Origin: a virus
IMG/VR virus record: IMGVR_UViG_3300046007_005090
Location: 1 to 33,420 of that record
Length of the DNA: 33,420 nucleotides
Reading direction: 5' to 3' (one strand)
Positions 24,875 to 31,901 of the stretch are shown piece after piece. The notes under the pieces are model-generated. The model saw only the letters and a list, made by a program, of their open reading frames with translations. It did no database searches and was not told the origin of the DNA. Every line of letters starts with the position of its first letter. Positions within the stretch are counted from its first letter, which is position 1. Made by a program: the position numbers and the translations under genes.

Positions 24875-25423
24875 ATGAGTATATACAACAAACAATTTTA
24901 TGCTTCACAAAGCCCTGGTTCTTATAACTCTGCTTTGGTTGTAGTTCCACATATAATCGAGCTTTACAAGCCAAAAAAAGTTGCGGATGTAGGTGGTGGG
25001 GTTGGTACATGGTGCAAAGTATTTGATGATCTTGGAATTGATGCAACTTGCTTTGATGGTGATTATGCAACTCCAATTTGCAAAAACTTTATTTCGATTG
25101 ATCTTGAGGAACCTTTGAAAATCAAAGGGCGTTTTGATGCTGTTTTATGTTTAGAAGTTGCTGAACATTTGCCAGAATCAAGAGCGGAATATTTTGTTAA
25201 AGATTTGTGTTCTATATCAAATATAGTTATATTTAGCGCAGCTATTGTTGGACAAGGTGGCACAAATCACATAAATGAACAGCCACATGAATATTGGCAT
25301 AAATTATTCAAATTGAATGGTTATAAGATTAATACAGATTTAAGAGATATAGTACAAACTTTACAAGGTGTAGAGTGGTGGTATTCTCAAAACATATTTA
25401 CATATGAAAAGGCTAGAGTATGA
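24875..25423 (+). CDS. Class I SAM-dependent methyltransferase
   Basis: The protein has 182 residues. Motif I is VADVGGGVGTW (36-46), an acidic strand end (D61) follows, and FDAVLCLEVAEHL (87-99) is the motif IV region of the Methyltransf_23/11 fold. There is no target-recognition domain and no NPPY or DPPF motif, so it is unlikely to be an adenine DNA methylase. It is more likely to methylate a small molecule, a sugar or a protein. Two glycosyltransferases in the genome make sugar modification one candidate, which is inference. Confidence 0.75.
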   Translation: MSIYNKQFYASQSPGSYNSALVVVPHIIELYKPKKVADVGGGVGTWCKVFDDLGIDATCFDGDYATPICKNFISIDLEEPLKIKGRFDAVLCLEVAEHLPESRAEYFVKDLCSISNIVIFSAAIVGQGGTNHINEQPHEYWHKLFKLNGYKINTDLRDIVQTLQGVEWWYSQNIFTYEKARV

Positions 25424-25737
25424 GCAAGATTGATTTAAGTGGATTCATTGAACACGTTGGAGCAGTTCAACAAATTAGCGATAAGTTTTCAAAACGTGAT
25501 TTTGTTTTACGTATTGATTCTGGAAAGTACACAGAGTTCATAAGATGTGAAGCAACGAACAACGCTTGTGAGATGCTGAACGGATTCAAGCAAGATGACG
25601 AGGTCAAAATCAGCGTGTACTTAACAGGCCGTAAGTACAATAAGCCGACTGGTGAAGTTGCTTACTTTACAAGTGTGAAGTTAAGTGCTATAAACAAAGT
25701 GGAACCTATCAGCCATGCCGAAAATATACCATTTTAA
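25420..25737 (+). CDS. ssDNA-binding protein-like (DUF3127 / OB-fold)
   Basis: The protein has 105 residues. The N-terminal stretch GFIEHVGAVQQISDKFSKRDFVLRI and a later YLTGRKYNKPTGEVAYFTSVKL follow the DUF3127 pattern of Bacteroidota phages, an OB-fold family. The C-terminus ends in ENIPF, like the acidic tip (D-D-D-I-P-F) that bacterial SSB proteins use to dock partners. It probably coats single-stranded DNA and partners with the Sak4-like ATPase. ATGA coupling to the methyltransferase gene supports co-expression. Confidence 0.8.
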   Translation: MSKIDLSGFIEHVGAVQQISDKFSKRDFVLRIDSGKYTEFIRCEATNNACEMLNGFKQDDEVKISVYLTGRKYNKPTGEVAYFTSVKLSAINKVEPISHAENIPF

Positions 25738-25969
25738 CGAGTCGCCTTTCTTTGATTGGCGAAGTTACAAAGACGGTTGCAAAGCTAGTATTTTTTATAA
25801 TGGCGTGCAATCGTTTTGCGTTTTATTACCTTATGACAATGGTTGGAAGTTCACTATCTACGATATGCAAGGCAAAGGCTTAATTAAGTACAGATTCAGA
25901 AATTGCACTTTGCAAGAAGCACAAGGCAAAGCGGAATTTTACGCAATGAGTGAGGACGAATGCAATTAG
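25715..25969 (+). CDS. Hypothetical 84-aa protein
   Basis: This is an 84-residue protein with a beta-rich middle (SIFYNGVQSFCVLLPYDNGWKFTIYDMQGKG) and a helical end (TLQEAQGKAEFYAMSEDE). No family is recognised. It overlaps the previous gene by 23 bases and the next by 10 bases in other frames, which is consistent with a tightly packed operon and supports its being real. Confidence 0.6.
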   Translation: MPKIYHFNESPFFDWRSYKDGCKASIFYNGVQSFCVLLPYDNGWKFTIYDMQGKGLIKYRFRNCTLQEAQGKAEFYAMSEDECN

Positions 25970-26586
25970 CAATCATAGTGCCTTTTAGAGATAGGCACGA
26001 GCACGCAAAAGAGTTTATTCCGTACATGAGTACCTACTTGACTATGCAAGGTCACGACTTTCATATCTTGATAGTTGAACAAGAACCTGGTTTGCCGTTC
26101 AATCGTGGCAAACTTTGTAATATAGGCTATAATTCAATTGAAGCGGATTATTACGTATTCCATGATATTGATATGCTACCTATCACAGCGGATTATTCGC
26201 CATGCTTAAGCCCGACTCACTTAGTTGCAAGCGCAACGCAATTCGAGGACGGTATTCCATATGAAACCTATTTCGGTGGCGTTACGATGTTCCCAAATGC
26301 TGACTTCATGAGAGTAAACGGATTTTCTAATGAGTTCTGGGGATGGGGTTCTGAAGATGATGACTTGATAAAAAGATGTGCAAATGAAAAACTAGTGATC
26401 ACAAGACGTGAGGGCGGTACATTCAAAAGTCTTGATCATGCAATAAATATAGATTCAACACTTGCAAAGGCTAACTGGGAACGCTATGCAAAAGGCACAA
26501 GCGACGGTTTAACAACATTAAAATTCACTCCTTTATATAAAAAGATCTTGACTTCTAAAGTCTCAATTTTACACGTATCAATTTAA
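25960..26586 (+). CDS. Beta-1,4-galactosyltransferase-like enzyme (GT7)
   Basis: The 208-residue protein carries the hallmarks of the GT7 family, best known from animal beta-4-galactosyltransferases. FNRGKLCNIGY (48-57) is followed by FHDIDMLP (68-74) with the metal-binding D-x-D, YFGGVTMF (104-111), NGFSNEFWGWGSEDDDL (120-136) and a late His160. The last motif is the donor/acceptor site. There is no membrane anchor. It probably adds a hexose to phage or host glycans. It lies at the border between the replication module and the lysis genes. Confidence 0.85.
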   Translation: MQLAIIVPFRDRHEHAKEFIPYMSTYLTMQGHDFHILIVEQEPGLPFNRGKLCNIGYNSIEADYYVFHDIDMLPITADYSPCLSPTHLVASATQFEDGIPYETYFGGVTMFPNADFMRVNGFSNEFWGWGSEDDDLIKRCANEKLVITRREGGTFKSLDHAINIDSTLAKANWERYAKGTSDGLTTLKFTPLYKKILTSKVSILHVSI

Positions 26587-26595
26587 GGATTCATC

Positions 26596-26859
26596 ATGCA
26601 AGCTCTTAAAACTTTTGCGCCCTTATTTTTAGGCGCATTTCTTGCAATCTTTTTCACACTAAATTCAAACTGGCAGTTCAGTACTTTTGCTTTTGGTTTA
26701 AGCAAATACGCTCTTGCAATCGGCTGCGCTTGGTTTGTAGATTCAATATTAATAAAAGAGGTTAACACACGTGAAATCATATCTTCTAGTCCTATTGCTT
26801 ACAGCTTGTTTCTTACAGCCAATATACTCACAGCCGCTTTGTGCTTCTCGCAGTCATAA
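26596..26859 (+). CDS. Holin-like membrane protein
   Basis: This 87-residue protein has three hydrophobic segments (about residues 7-24, 31-52 and 67-84), the topology of class I holins. It lies immediately before an endolysin gene. Its last 89 bases overlap the start of that gene in another frame. The usual pairing of holin and endolysin, and the size, support the call. No conserved holin family motif is evident. Confidence 0.7.
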   Translation: MQALKTFAPLFLGAFLAIFFTLNSNWQFSTFAFGLSKYALAIGCAWFVDSILIKEVNTREIISSSPIAYSLFLTANILTAALCFSQS

Positions 26860-27319
26860 GACATACTTGATCGCACGTGGATTCATAGGAACTAAAGAAG
26901 TCGGTAACAATGGCGGGTACTGGGTAGAGCGCTTTCAAAAGGTATCCAAAGCGCCGCGCGGTTCGCAATGGTGTGCAGCATTCGTGAACTTTTGCCTTGA
27001 TTCAGCAGGCGTCAAGGGATTACCTTTTACGGGTTCAGGTCTTGCTCGTAGTTTTGCAACTAAGAACAAAACAATCAAAGCAAACACATTCAATGGTGAA
27101 TTACCAGCGGGAACGATTATTGTTTGGAGACGTGGTAATACAATCTTTGGCCATGCTGGCGTTGTTGAAAAGTGGAAAGGCACGAAAGGCACGACGGTTG
27201 AGGGCAACACTTCGAGTGGTGTCAGAGGTAGCCAAAACGATGGCGACGGCGTTTGGAGGCGAAGACGTTCAATCGATCCGAGCAACTATTTTAGGATCAC
27301 AGACTTCATACTTTTTTAA
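26771..27319 (+). CDS. Endolysin with CHAP-type domain and signal peptide
   Basis: The protein has 182 residues and starts at GTG 26771. The first 22 residues (MKSYLLVLLLTACFLQPIYS) form a clear Sec signal peptide, after which the mature enzyme is released to the periplasm. The CHAP-like catalytic set is C68 (QWCAAFVNFC), H128 (FGHAGVVE) and E144/N146 (TTVEGN), as in TIGR02594-type amidases. It should cut peptidoglycan. The export signal means lysis may not need a large-hole holin. A hairpin terminator follows. Confidence 0.88.
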   Translation: MKSYLLVLLLTACFLQPIYSQPLCASRSHKTYLIARGFIGTKEVGNNGGYWVERFQKVSKAPRGSQWCAAFVNFCLDSAGVKGLPFTGSGLARSFATKNKTIKANTFNGELPAGTIIVWRRGNTIFGHAGVVEKWKGTKGTTVEGNTSSGVRGSQNDGDGVWRRRRSIDPSNYFRITDFILF

Positions 27320-27343
27320 GCTCCCCCCAGAGCTTCGGACATT

Positions 27344-27370
27344 AGCCCTTCGGGGCTTTTTTATTTTTTA
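27344..27370 (+). terminator. Rho-independent terminator after the endolysin gene
   Basis: The hairpin AGCCC-TTCG-GGGCT (27344-27357) has the very stable TTCG tetraloop and is followed by TTTTATTTTTTATTT. It should stop transcription of the lysis genes and so isolates the module downstream. Confidence 0.85.
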
Positions 27371-27412
27371 TTTGGAATTGTCAAAAATATTTCTTATTAT
27401 AGTTATACTTCT
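27371..27412 (+). promoter_or_regulatory. Possible promoter upstream of the late block
   Basis: TTTG at 27371-27374 is followed, after 20 bases, by TATTATAG (27395-27402). The -33 box is perfect and the spacing is right, but the -7 box differs from TAnnTTTG at two positions. It lies directly behind a terminator and ahead of a long + strand block (small membrane genes, fibres, terminase, head and tail). It is a reasonable late promoter but weakly supported. Confidence 0.3.
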
Positions 27413-27432
27413 CATGCTCCTTCTCCAGACGA

Positions 27433-27466
27433 GGGGGGCGCAACTTTGCAACCCCCTTGTTTTTAT
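27433..27466 (+). promoter_or_regulatory. GC-rich hairpin before the membrane-protein genes
   Basis: GGGGGG (27433-27438) and CCCCC (27452-27456) pair across a 13-base spacer containing GCAA/TTGC, and TTGTTTTTA follows. It is GC-rich in an AT-rich setting, so it is not random. It could be a second terminator or an RNA structure near the ribosome-binding site of the gene at 27479. Confidence 0.5.
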
Positions 27467-27478
27467 ATATATATCGAA

Positions 27479-27769
27479 ATGGATTTTGTACCAGAAATAC
27501 TTAAGAACATTTTAGCCAGCTTAGTAAGTACAATTACAATTGTGCTTATGTTTTTGCGATACATGAATAAGACACAGATAAGCCACGCAAATCAAATCAG
27601 TTCAATAATAAAAGAGACGGCTCATGCTGTCTTCAACAATTCACAACTTGAATACCGAGTGAAGCAATTGGAAAAAACTGAAAAAGAAAATGCTGCTAAG
27701 ATGGACGAGCAATTCGAGAAAGTCAATGCAAGACTAGATCAGATTTACGCAATAATGGCGAACAAATAA
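27479..27769 (+). CDS. Membrane-anchored coiled-coil protein (putative lysis or fibre accessory)
   Basis: The protein has 96 residues from ATG 27479. An alternative start at 27446 lies inside the hairpin region and is less likely. Residues about 7-27 (ILKNILASLVSTITIVLMFLRYM) form one membrane segment and residues from 55 (EYRVKQLEKTEKENAAKMDEQFEKV) form a coiled coil. Small proteins of this design lie next to holins or spanins in many phages. No motif settles the role. Confidence 0.65.
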   Translation: MDFVPEILKNILASLVSTITIVLMFLRYMNKTQISHANQISSIIKETAHAVFNNSQLEYRVKQLEKTEKENAAKMDEQFEKVNARLDQIYAIMANK

Positions 27770-27963
27770 TGAAGTTTGGTTTTGAATATTGGAATGAACC
27801 TACACCAAGATTGGTGAGACGAATAGCAGGCGCTTTTGCAAGCGCTGGTATTGCTGGTTGTGGTTTTGCACTATTAAGTCAAAGATTATGGTTAGCAATC
27901 ACTTTGCTTTGTCTTGCAGTTGGTGGTTCTTTTGTAGCCAAATTATTTGCGGAGAATCCATGA
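27769..27963 (+). CDS. Small two-helix membrane protein, holin-like
   Basis: This 64-residue protein has two hydrophobic segments (residues about 20-38 and 42-60) joined by a short loop, with a charged N-terminus. The pattern fits a class II holin or a pinholin-like protein, so the genome may have two holin-type proteins. It overlaps the next gene by ATGA. Confidence 0.6.
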   Translation: MKFGFEYWNEPTPRLVRRIAGAFASAGIAGCGFALLSQRLWLAITLLCLAVGGSFVAKLFAENP

Positions 27964-28298
27964 GAAACAAGCTAAACATAAAAATTTACAGAGGCGAAAC
28001 GTTCAACTACGTTATTGCCTTCAGTGATTCAAGTGGAGCGGCGATTGATTTAACAGGCGCAACGCTTTCAAGTCAATGCAAAGATAAGAGTACAGACTCT
28101 GTAGTGTTTACGTTTGTAGCAACGTTAGACACTCCGCACACGGCTGGTAAGATTATTCTTAATTTGCCAGCTTCGACTTCACTTGCTTTGACTCCTACAA
28201 AAAATTTATATTACGATGTAAGAATCACTTTTGCAAGTGGCGAAATTGTCAGATGGGTACAAGGTGATGTTCATATACTAGATACGGTGACTACATGA
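27960..28298 (+). CDS. Baseplate upper protein N-terminal-like (BppU-type) tail protein
   Basis: The protein has 112 residues from ATG 27960, which overlaps the previous stop; an upstream start in the membrane gene frame is a shadow. The sequence follows the BppU-N fold: RGETFNYVIAFSD, AIDLTGATL, then a strand series ending YYDVRITFASGEIVRWVQGDV. These domains anchor receptor-binding fibres to the baseplate. The genes that follow have fibre-like repeats, which fits. Confidence 0.65.
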   Translation: MRNKLNIKIYRGETFNYVIAFSDSSGAAIDLTGATLSSQCKDKSTDSVVFTFVATLDTPHTAGKIILNLPASTSLALTPTKNLYYDVRITFASGEIVRWVQGDVHILDTVTT

Positions 28299-28579
28299 GT
28301 TTAGTTAATGTCGGTGATGTAACTGTAGAATGGAATGGATTCTTAACAACAACGGCAAACAGTCAAGTTGTGCAAGAAACTCCAAACGGTGCAATCAATG
28401 GAACGAACGCAACGTTTACTGTAGATTATGCTTTTGATCCAGACACGGTAGAAGTGTACGTAAACGGCATTCATGCAACGAACGGGATTGACTACACAAC
28501 AAGCGGAACTTTGACAATAAACTTTACTTATTCTTTGGCGGTTGGTGACGTTTTAAGAGTTAATTACAAAAAGGCTTAA
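28295..28579 (+). CDS. Small fibre-module protein (NGI module, copy A)
   Basis: The protein has 94 residues. The section from residue about 27 reads ETPNGAINGTNATFTVDYAF...VEVYVNGIHATNGIDYTTS...VGDVLRVNY. This matches a module at the C-terminus of the next gene (ETPSGSVNGSNTSYTLAN...LKLYLNGIRL...DYTIST...SGDVLIADY). It therefore looks like a fibre or baseplate module in a separate gene. The start overlaps the previous stop by ATGA. Confidence 0.65.
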   Translation: MSLVNVGDVTVEWNGFLTTTANSQVVQETPNGAINGTNATFTVDYAFDPDTVEVYVNGIHATNGIDYTTSGTLTINFTYSLAVGDVLRVNYKKA

Positions 28580-28581
28580 CA

Positions 28582-29403
28582 ATGGCAGAAACACAAATAG
28601 CAGGCCGCCAAATAAAAGACGGTGCAATAGATAATAACAAGATACAAGCGGGCGCTGGAATAGCAAGTTCAAAGCTAGCAGACGGTTCAAACTTTATAAA
28701 GAAAGACGGCTCTGTGGCTTTTACGGGTTCTGTTTCTTTAGGCAATCAGACTATAACAAGCTTAGGAACGCCAAGCAATTCAACAGACGCCAGCACAAAG
28801 GGCTATGTAGACACGGCAATCGCGGGCTTATCAAGTGCTTATAAATATAGGAACGTTCATGTAGCAAGTATTGCGGACGTGAATATTTCAAGTGCACCAA
28901 GTTCAATCGATAGTCACTCTCTTTCGAGTGGCGAAAGGGTATTGCTTAAAAATCAATCAACTTCAAGCCAAAACGGGATTTACGATTGGAACGGCACGGG
29001 CGTTGCGATGACAAGGTCAAGTGATTCTAATGTGTGGGATGAAATTACAGGAACGCTAGTATTTGTAGATCAAGGTACAACGAATGCCGATACGAGGTTT
29101 TATTGCACATCGAATTCAGGTGGCACGCTAGGCTCAACTGCTATCACGTACGTGCAAGACACGGCGGGTGCTTTTGGTGCTTCTAATATCGTGACAGAAG
29201 AAACTCCGAGCGGTTCTGTTAATGGTTCTAATACAAGTTACACTTTAGCAAACACACCAACGGCTGGATCATTGAAGTTATATTTGAATGGTATTCGATT
29301 AAAGAGCGGAGCAGGCAATGATTACACAATAAGCACAAATACAATTACAATGACAACGGCTCCAATAAGTGGCGATGTATTAATAGCAGACTATCTAAAG
29401 TAA
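28582..29403 (+). CDS. Tail fibre protein with repeat and NGI module (copy B)
   Basis: The protein has 273 residues. The first 80 residues are low-complexity and fibre-like, with SLGNQTITSLGTPSNSTDAS and STKGYVDTAIAGL, typical of tail-fibre shafts. The middle has HSLSSGERVLLKNQST...NGIYDWNG, a module widely shared among phage fibres. The last 70 residues are the NGI module (see the previous gene). These parts suggest a modular fibre that can be exchanged among phages. Confidence 0.7.
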   Translation: MAETQIAGRQIKDGAIDNNKIQAGAGIASSKLADGSNFIKKDGSVAFTGSVSLGNQTITSLGTPSNSTDASTKGYVDTAIAGLSSAYKYRNVHVASIADVNISSAPSSIDSHSLSSGERVLLKNQSTSSQNGIYDWNGTGVAMTRSSDSNVWDEITGTLVFVDQGTTNADTRFYCTSNSGGTLGSTAITYVQDTAGAFGASNIVTEETPSGSVNGSNTSYTLANTPTAGSLKLYLNGIRLKSGAGNDYTISTNTITMTTAPISGDVLIADYLK

Positions 29404-29412
29404 GGAATTGAG

Positions 29413-30228
29413 ATGCCAGAAACTAAAGTAAGAAGCGGTCAATTAGGCTCGACACTAAGTAGCAAGACAATTGACAATACAAATACAATTAATACCGACT
29501 TAACAAAGTTAAAAGTTGCGGGCGGTACAAATGGACAAGTTTTGAGTACAGACGGTTCAAGCAATCTGTCTTGGACAACTGCCAGCGGTGGGGGTGTTTC
29601 CGACGGTGACAAAGGAGATATAACTGTTAGTAGTTCAGGCGCGACTTGGACTATTGATAATGATGCCGTAACCTATGCAAAAATTCAAAACGTTTCAGCC
29701 GCTTCTAAACTTTTGGGGCGTGGCGATTCTGGTTCTGGAGACGTGCAAGAAATTACATTAGGCACGGGCTTAACAATGTCAGGAACTACACTTGCTGCTA
29801 GTGGTGGTAGTTCTTTAGGAGCTCCGACTGCAGTAGTGAATAAGACTGCAGACGAAACAGTTACAAACTCTGATACATTACAAACAGATAACCACTTAAC
29901 ATACGCTTTTACAGCAAACAAATCTTATTACATAGAATTTAGACTTCTAGTAAGTAGGACTAATACTACTGACTCCCCTATGATAAAGTTAGGATTTGAT
30001 GGAAGTTCTAAGGGCTATATATCAAATAGAATAGCTGATGGTGTAGCTTATCTTGATAATATTGTAAATACATTAGGTGCTATACCAAGAGTAATAAGAG
30101 TCGAAGCTTCATTGCTACCAACTTCTAATATAACAGGTTCTTTAATGTGGGCTCAGGTTGATATATCTTCAAGTACTGGAATAACAGTACACAATGGAAG
30201 TCAAATGTTTATTTGGGAGGTTGCATAA
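29413..30228 (+). CDS. Tail fibre / receptor-binding protein
   Basis: The protein has 271 residues. Residues about 37-52 ([18 protein letters not shown]) and the stretch [15 protein letters not shown]...[15 protein letters not shown] are fibre motifs found in many phages. The C-terminal 130 residues (from about 140) are unlike these repeats and form a compact beta domain ending QMFIWEVA, a likely receptor-binding tip. It stops at TAATG, shared with the next small gene. Confidence 0.7.
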   Translation: MPETKVRSGQLGSTLSSKTIDNTNTINTDLTKLKVAGGTNGQVLSTDGSSNLSWTTASGGGVSDGDKGDITVSSSGATWTIDNDAVTYAKIQNVSAASKLLGRGDSGSGDVQEITLGTGLTMSGTTLAASGGSSLGAPTAVVNKTADETVTNSDTLQTDNHLTYAFTANKSYYIEFRLLVSRTNTTDSPMIKLGFDGSSKGYISNRIADGVAYLDNIVNTLGAIPRVIRVEASLLPTSNITGSLMWAQVDISSSTGITVHNGSQMFIWEVA

Positions 30229-30431
30229 TGGAAATTACATTTTATAAAAAAACTCAAGCCGTAAATACACCTGTTTTGTCATTCGATGCTGATGGCAATC
30301 CGACTGAATACGGCGTTCCATATCCCGTAATGCTTTGGAAGTTCATTGATGAAAATGGCAATTTATGGAATACCGAAACTTCTATAGATGGTACAGAAGA
30401 AGAAGCTAAGAACTTAATTTTACAAGCATGA
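30228..30431 (+). CDS. Small tail-fibre-associated protein, 67 aa
   Basis: The gene encodes 67 residues from ATG 30228, within TAATG. A TTG start 15 bases earlier is possible but unlikely. The sequence is beta-rich (ITFYKKTQAVNTPVLSFDADG...LWKFIDENGNLWNT) with no known family. Coupling to the fibre gene suggests a fibre chaperone or accessory subunit. Confidence 0.6.
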   Translation: MEITFYKKTQAVNTPVLSFDADGNPTEYGVPYPVMLWKFIDENGNLWNTETSIDGTEEEAKNLILQA

Positions 30432-30577
30432 AATACGCATTAATTAATAAAGACACTGGCAAAGTGATTGATATAATTACATGGGATGGTTTTTCAGTTA
30501 TTGAATTACCTGACAATGTGCAAGCAGAAGTTTGTACAGAAGATCATGAAATTGAATTTCCACTTGGATTGTCTTAA
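30428..30577 (+). CDS. Small fibre-region protein, 49 aa
   Basis: A 49-residue frame starts at ATG 30428 (ATGA with the previous stop) and ends two bases before the next gene. It reads MKYALINKDTGKVIDIITWDG, a pattern repeatedly seen in small proteins after phage fibre genes (the 'M-x-Y-A-L-I-N-x-x-T-x-x-V-x-x-I-I-x-W-D' type). It may be a fibre assembly factor. Confidence 0.7.
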   Translation: MKYALINKDTGKVIDIITWDGFSVIELPDNVQAEVCTEDHEIEFPLGLS

Positions 30578-30579
30578 TC

Positions 30580-31434
30580 TTGAGCTATCGTGAAACAAAG
30601 CACACTATCCGCCACCGTCTAAAATTAGACGAGGCGGAGGTAATATACAAGATGCGAGGTATTGCAAGCCCAGACGCTCCTATGGACTGGTTGGATGCAA
30701 TGCCAGACGGTCGTGATCAATCTTATAGCCTTGTAAGGATTGAAGGCAAAACAGCGGTGTTTTGTGATATTCATTTTGGCTCTCATGATATTGTAGCTTT
30801 GAAGGCGGCTATACAAACGGCAAAGCGTGAAAAGTGTATAAACATAGTTCTAAACGGTGACGTAATAGACTCTCACAGACTTTCAAGACATCCACAAGAG
30901 CCAGATGCGCCGAGGTTCTTGCAAGAACTTGAATTGACAAGGCAATTTTTAAGAGGTTTACGCAATGAGTTTCCAGACGTTCGAATTATATTCAAAGCTG
31001 GTAATCATGAAGACAGGTTGCAAGCCTATTTAGTTAAGAACGCAGACGCCGTTCAAGAATTAATTAATTGGCCTAGCTTATTACATCTTGAAGAACTTGG
31101 AATTGAATTTGTAGAGTCTGGTCAGTTTATGAAAGTTGGTAAAACGTTTATTGCTCACGGCCATGAATTCAAAGTGAGTGGAGGTATTAATCCAGCAAGA
31201 AATCTATTGCTAAAGACATATTCAGATACGGTAATAGGCCACGTGCATAGGACAAGTTTCTCGAGTGGTAGGAGCTTAGAAAATAAGTTTATAAAGTGTT
31301 ATTCAATTGGTTGTTTGTGCAAGTTGGTTATGAACTATATGCCTCATTCGAATAGCAATCACGGTTTTGCAATTATTGATCAAGATGGCGGTGTGAAAAA
31401 TTATTTAATTGAAAACGGAATAGTATTGCAATGA
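30580..31434 (+). CDS. Calcineurin-like metallophosphoesterase
   Basis: The protein has 284 residues if it starts at TTG 30580, two bases after the previous stop. An ATG at 30652 is an alternative. The five metal motifs are in order: D63-x-H65, GD94-x-x-D97, GNHE (141-144), HGHE (193-196) and GHVH (220-223). This is a phosphatase or nuclease with two metals. Its target is unknown. The position between fibre and terminase genes is unusual for a nucleotide enzyme and suggests a role in packaging or host-defence escape, which is inference. Confidence 0.85.
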   Translation: MSYRETKHTIRHRLKLDEAEVIYKMRGIASPDAPMDWLDAMPDGRDQSYSLVRIEGKTAVFCDIHFGSHDIVALKAAIQTAKREKCINIVLNGDVIDSHRLSRHPQEPDAPRFLQELELTRQFLRGLRNEFPDVRIIFKAGNHEDRLQAYLVKNADAVQELINWPSLLHLEELGIEFVESGQFMKVGKTFIAHGHEFKVSGGINPARNLLLKTYSDTVIGHVHRTSFSSGRSLENKFIKCYSIGCLCKLVMNYMPHSNSNHGFAIIDQDGGVKNYLIENGIVLQ

Positions 31435-31901
31435 TGAATCGAAATTTCATAGCGTGTTTTATGTGGGCTTTACTTATGCTTCTAATAGGCTTAAGTTACG
31501 GTCATTCATGTAACAAAGGCTCTGCAATAAAAAGTGATACGAGTGTTGTAACTAAATTAGTTGAGCGCCCTGTTTATATCAAAGACACAATCAAAGTGAA
31601 AAGCGTTCAATTAAAATATAAAGACTATTTTCACACAGACACAGTAGACATTCCTTGCAACGATACGAACTTTATAGCCCAAGCAGATTCAGTAATCACG
31701 TCCACAAACGACACGATAAACATGGCGTTCAATTACACTAATCGCAGGGGCTATTTTTCTTTAGTCTATAGACCACGTCCAGATTCTATTCAAGTGAAAA
31801 CAATTACCTTTCCAGTTGAAGAAAAACAAAATTACGGTTATTTAGTTGGAACGTTTGGTCTTGGTTTGGTTTTAGGAGTATTGGGAGGAGTGAAAAAATA
31901 A
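31431..31901 (+). CDS. Membrane protein with spanin-like topology
   Basis: This 156-residue protein has an N-terminal hydrophobic segment (about residues 6-24) followed by Cys27, a polar region of about 100 residues (SVVTKLVERPVYIKDTIKVKSVQLKYKD...), and a C-terminal hydrophobic segment (YLVGTFGLGLVLGVLGGV, about 136-153). The layout with two ends in membrane resembles u-spanins, but the residues before Cys27 (GHS) do not fit a canonical lipobox. It may also belong to the DUF6808-type Bacteroidota phage proteins. The start overlaps the phosphatase stop by ATGA. Confidence 0.55.
   Translation: MMNRNFIACFMWALLMLLIGLSYGHSCNKGSAIKSDTSVVTKLVERPVYIKDTIKVKSVQLKYKDYFHTDTVDIPCNDTNFIAQADSVITSTNDTINMAFNYTNRRGYFSLVYRPRPDSIQVKTITFPVEEKQNYGYLVGTFGLGLVLGVLGGVKK

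Noticed and set aside
26981-27319. Possible second catalytic or binding domain in the endolysin
   Set aside because: The C-terminal residues continue the CHAP-like fold. No cell-wall-binding repeat was seen.
26997-27515. A 172-codon + strand frame overlapping the endolysin
   Set aside because: It is out of frame with the clear CHAP endolysin, has no family resemblance and runs through the terminator hairpin.
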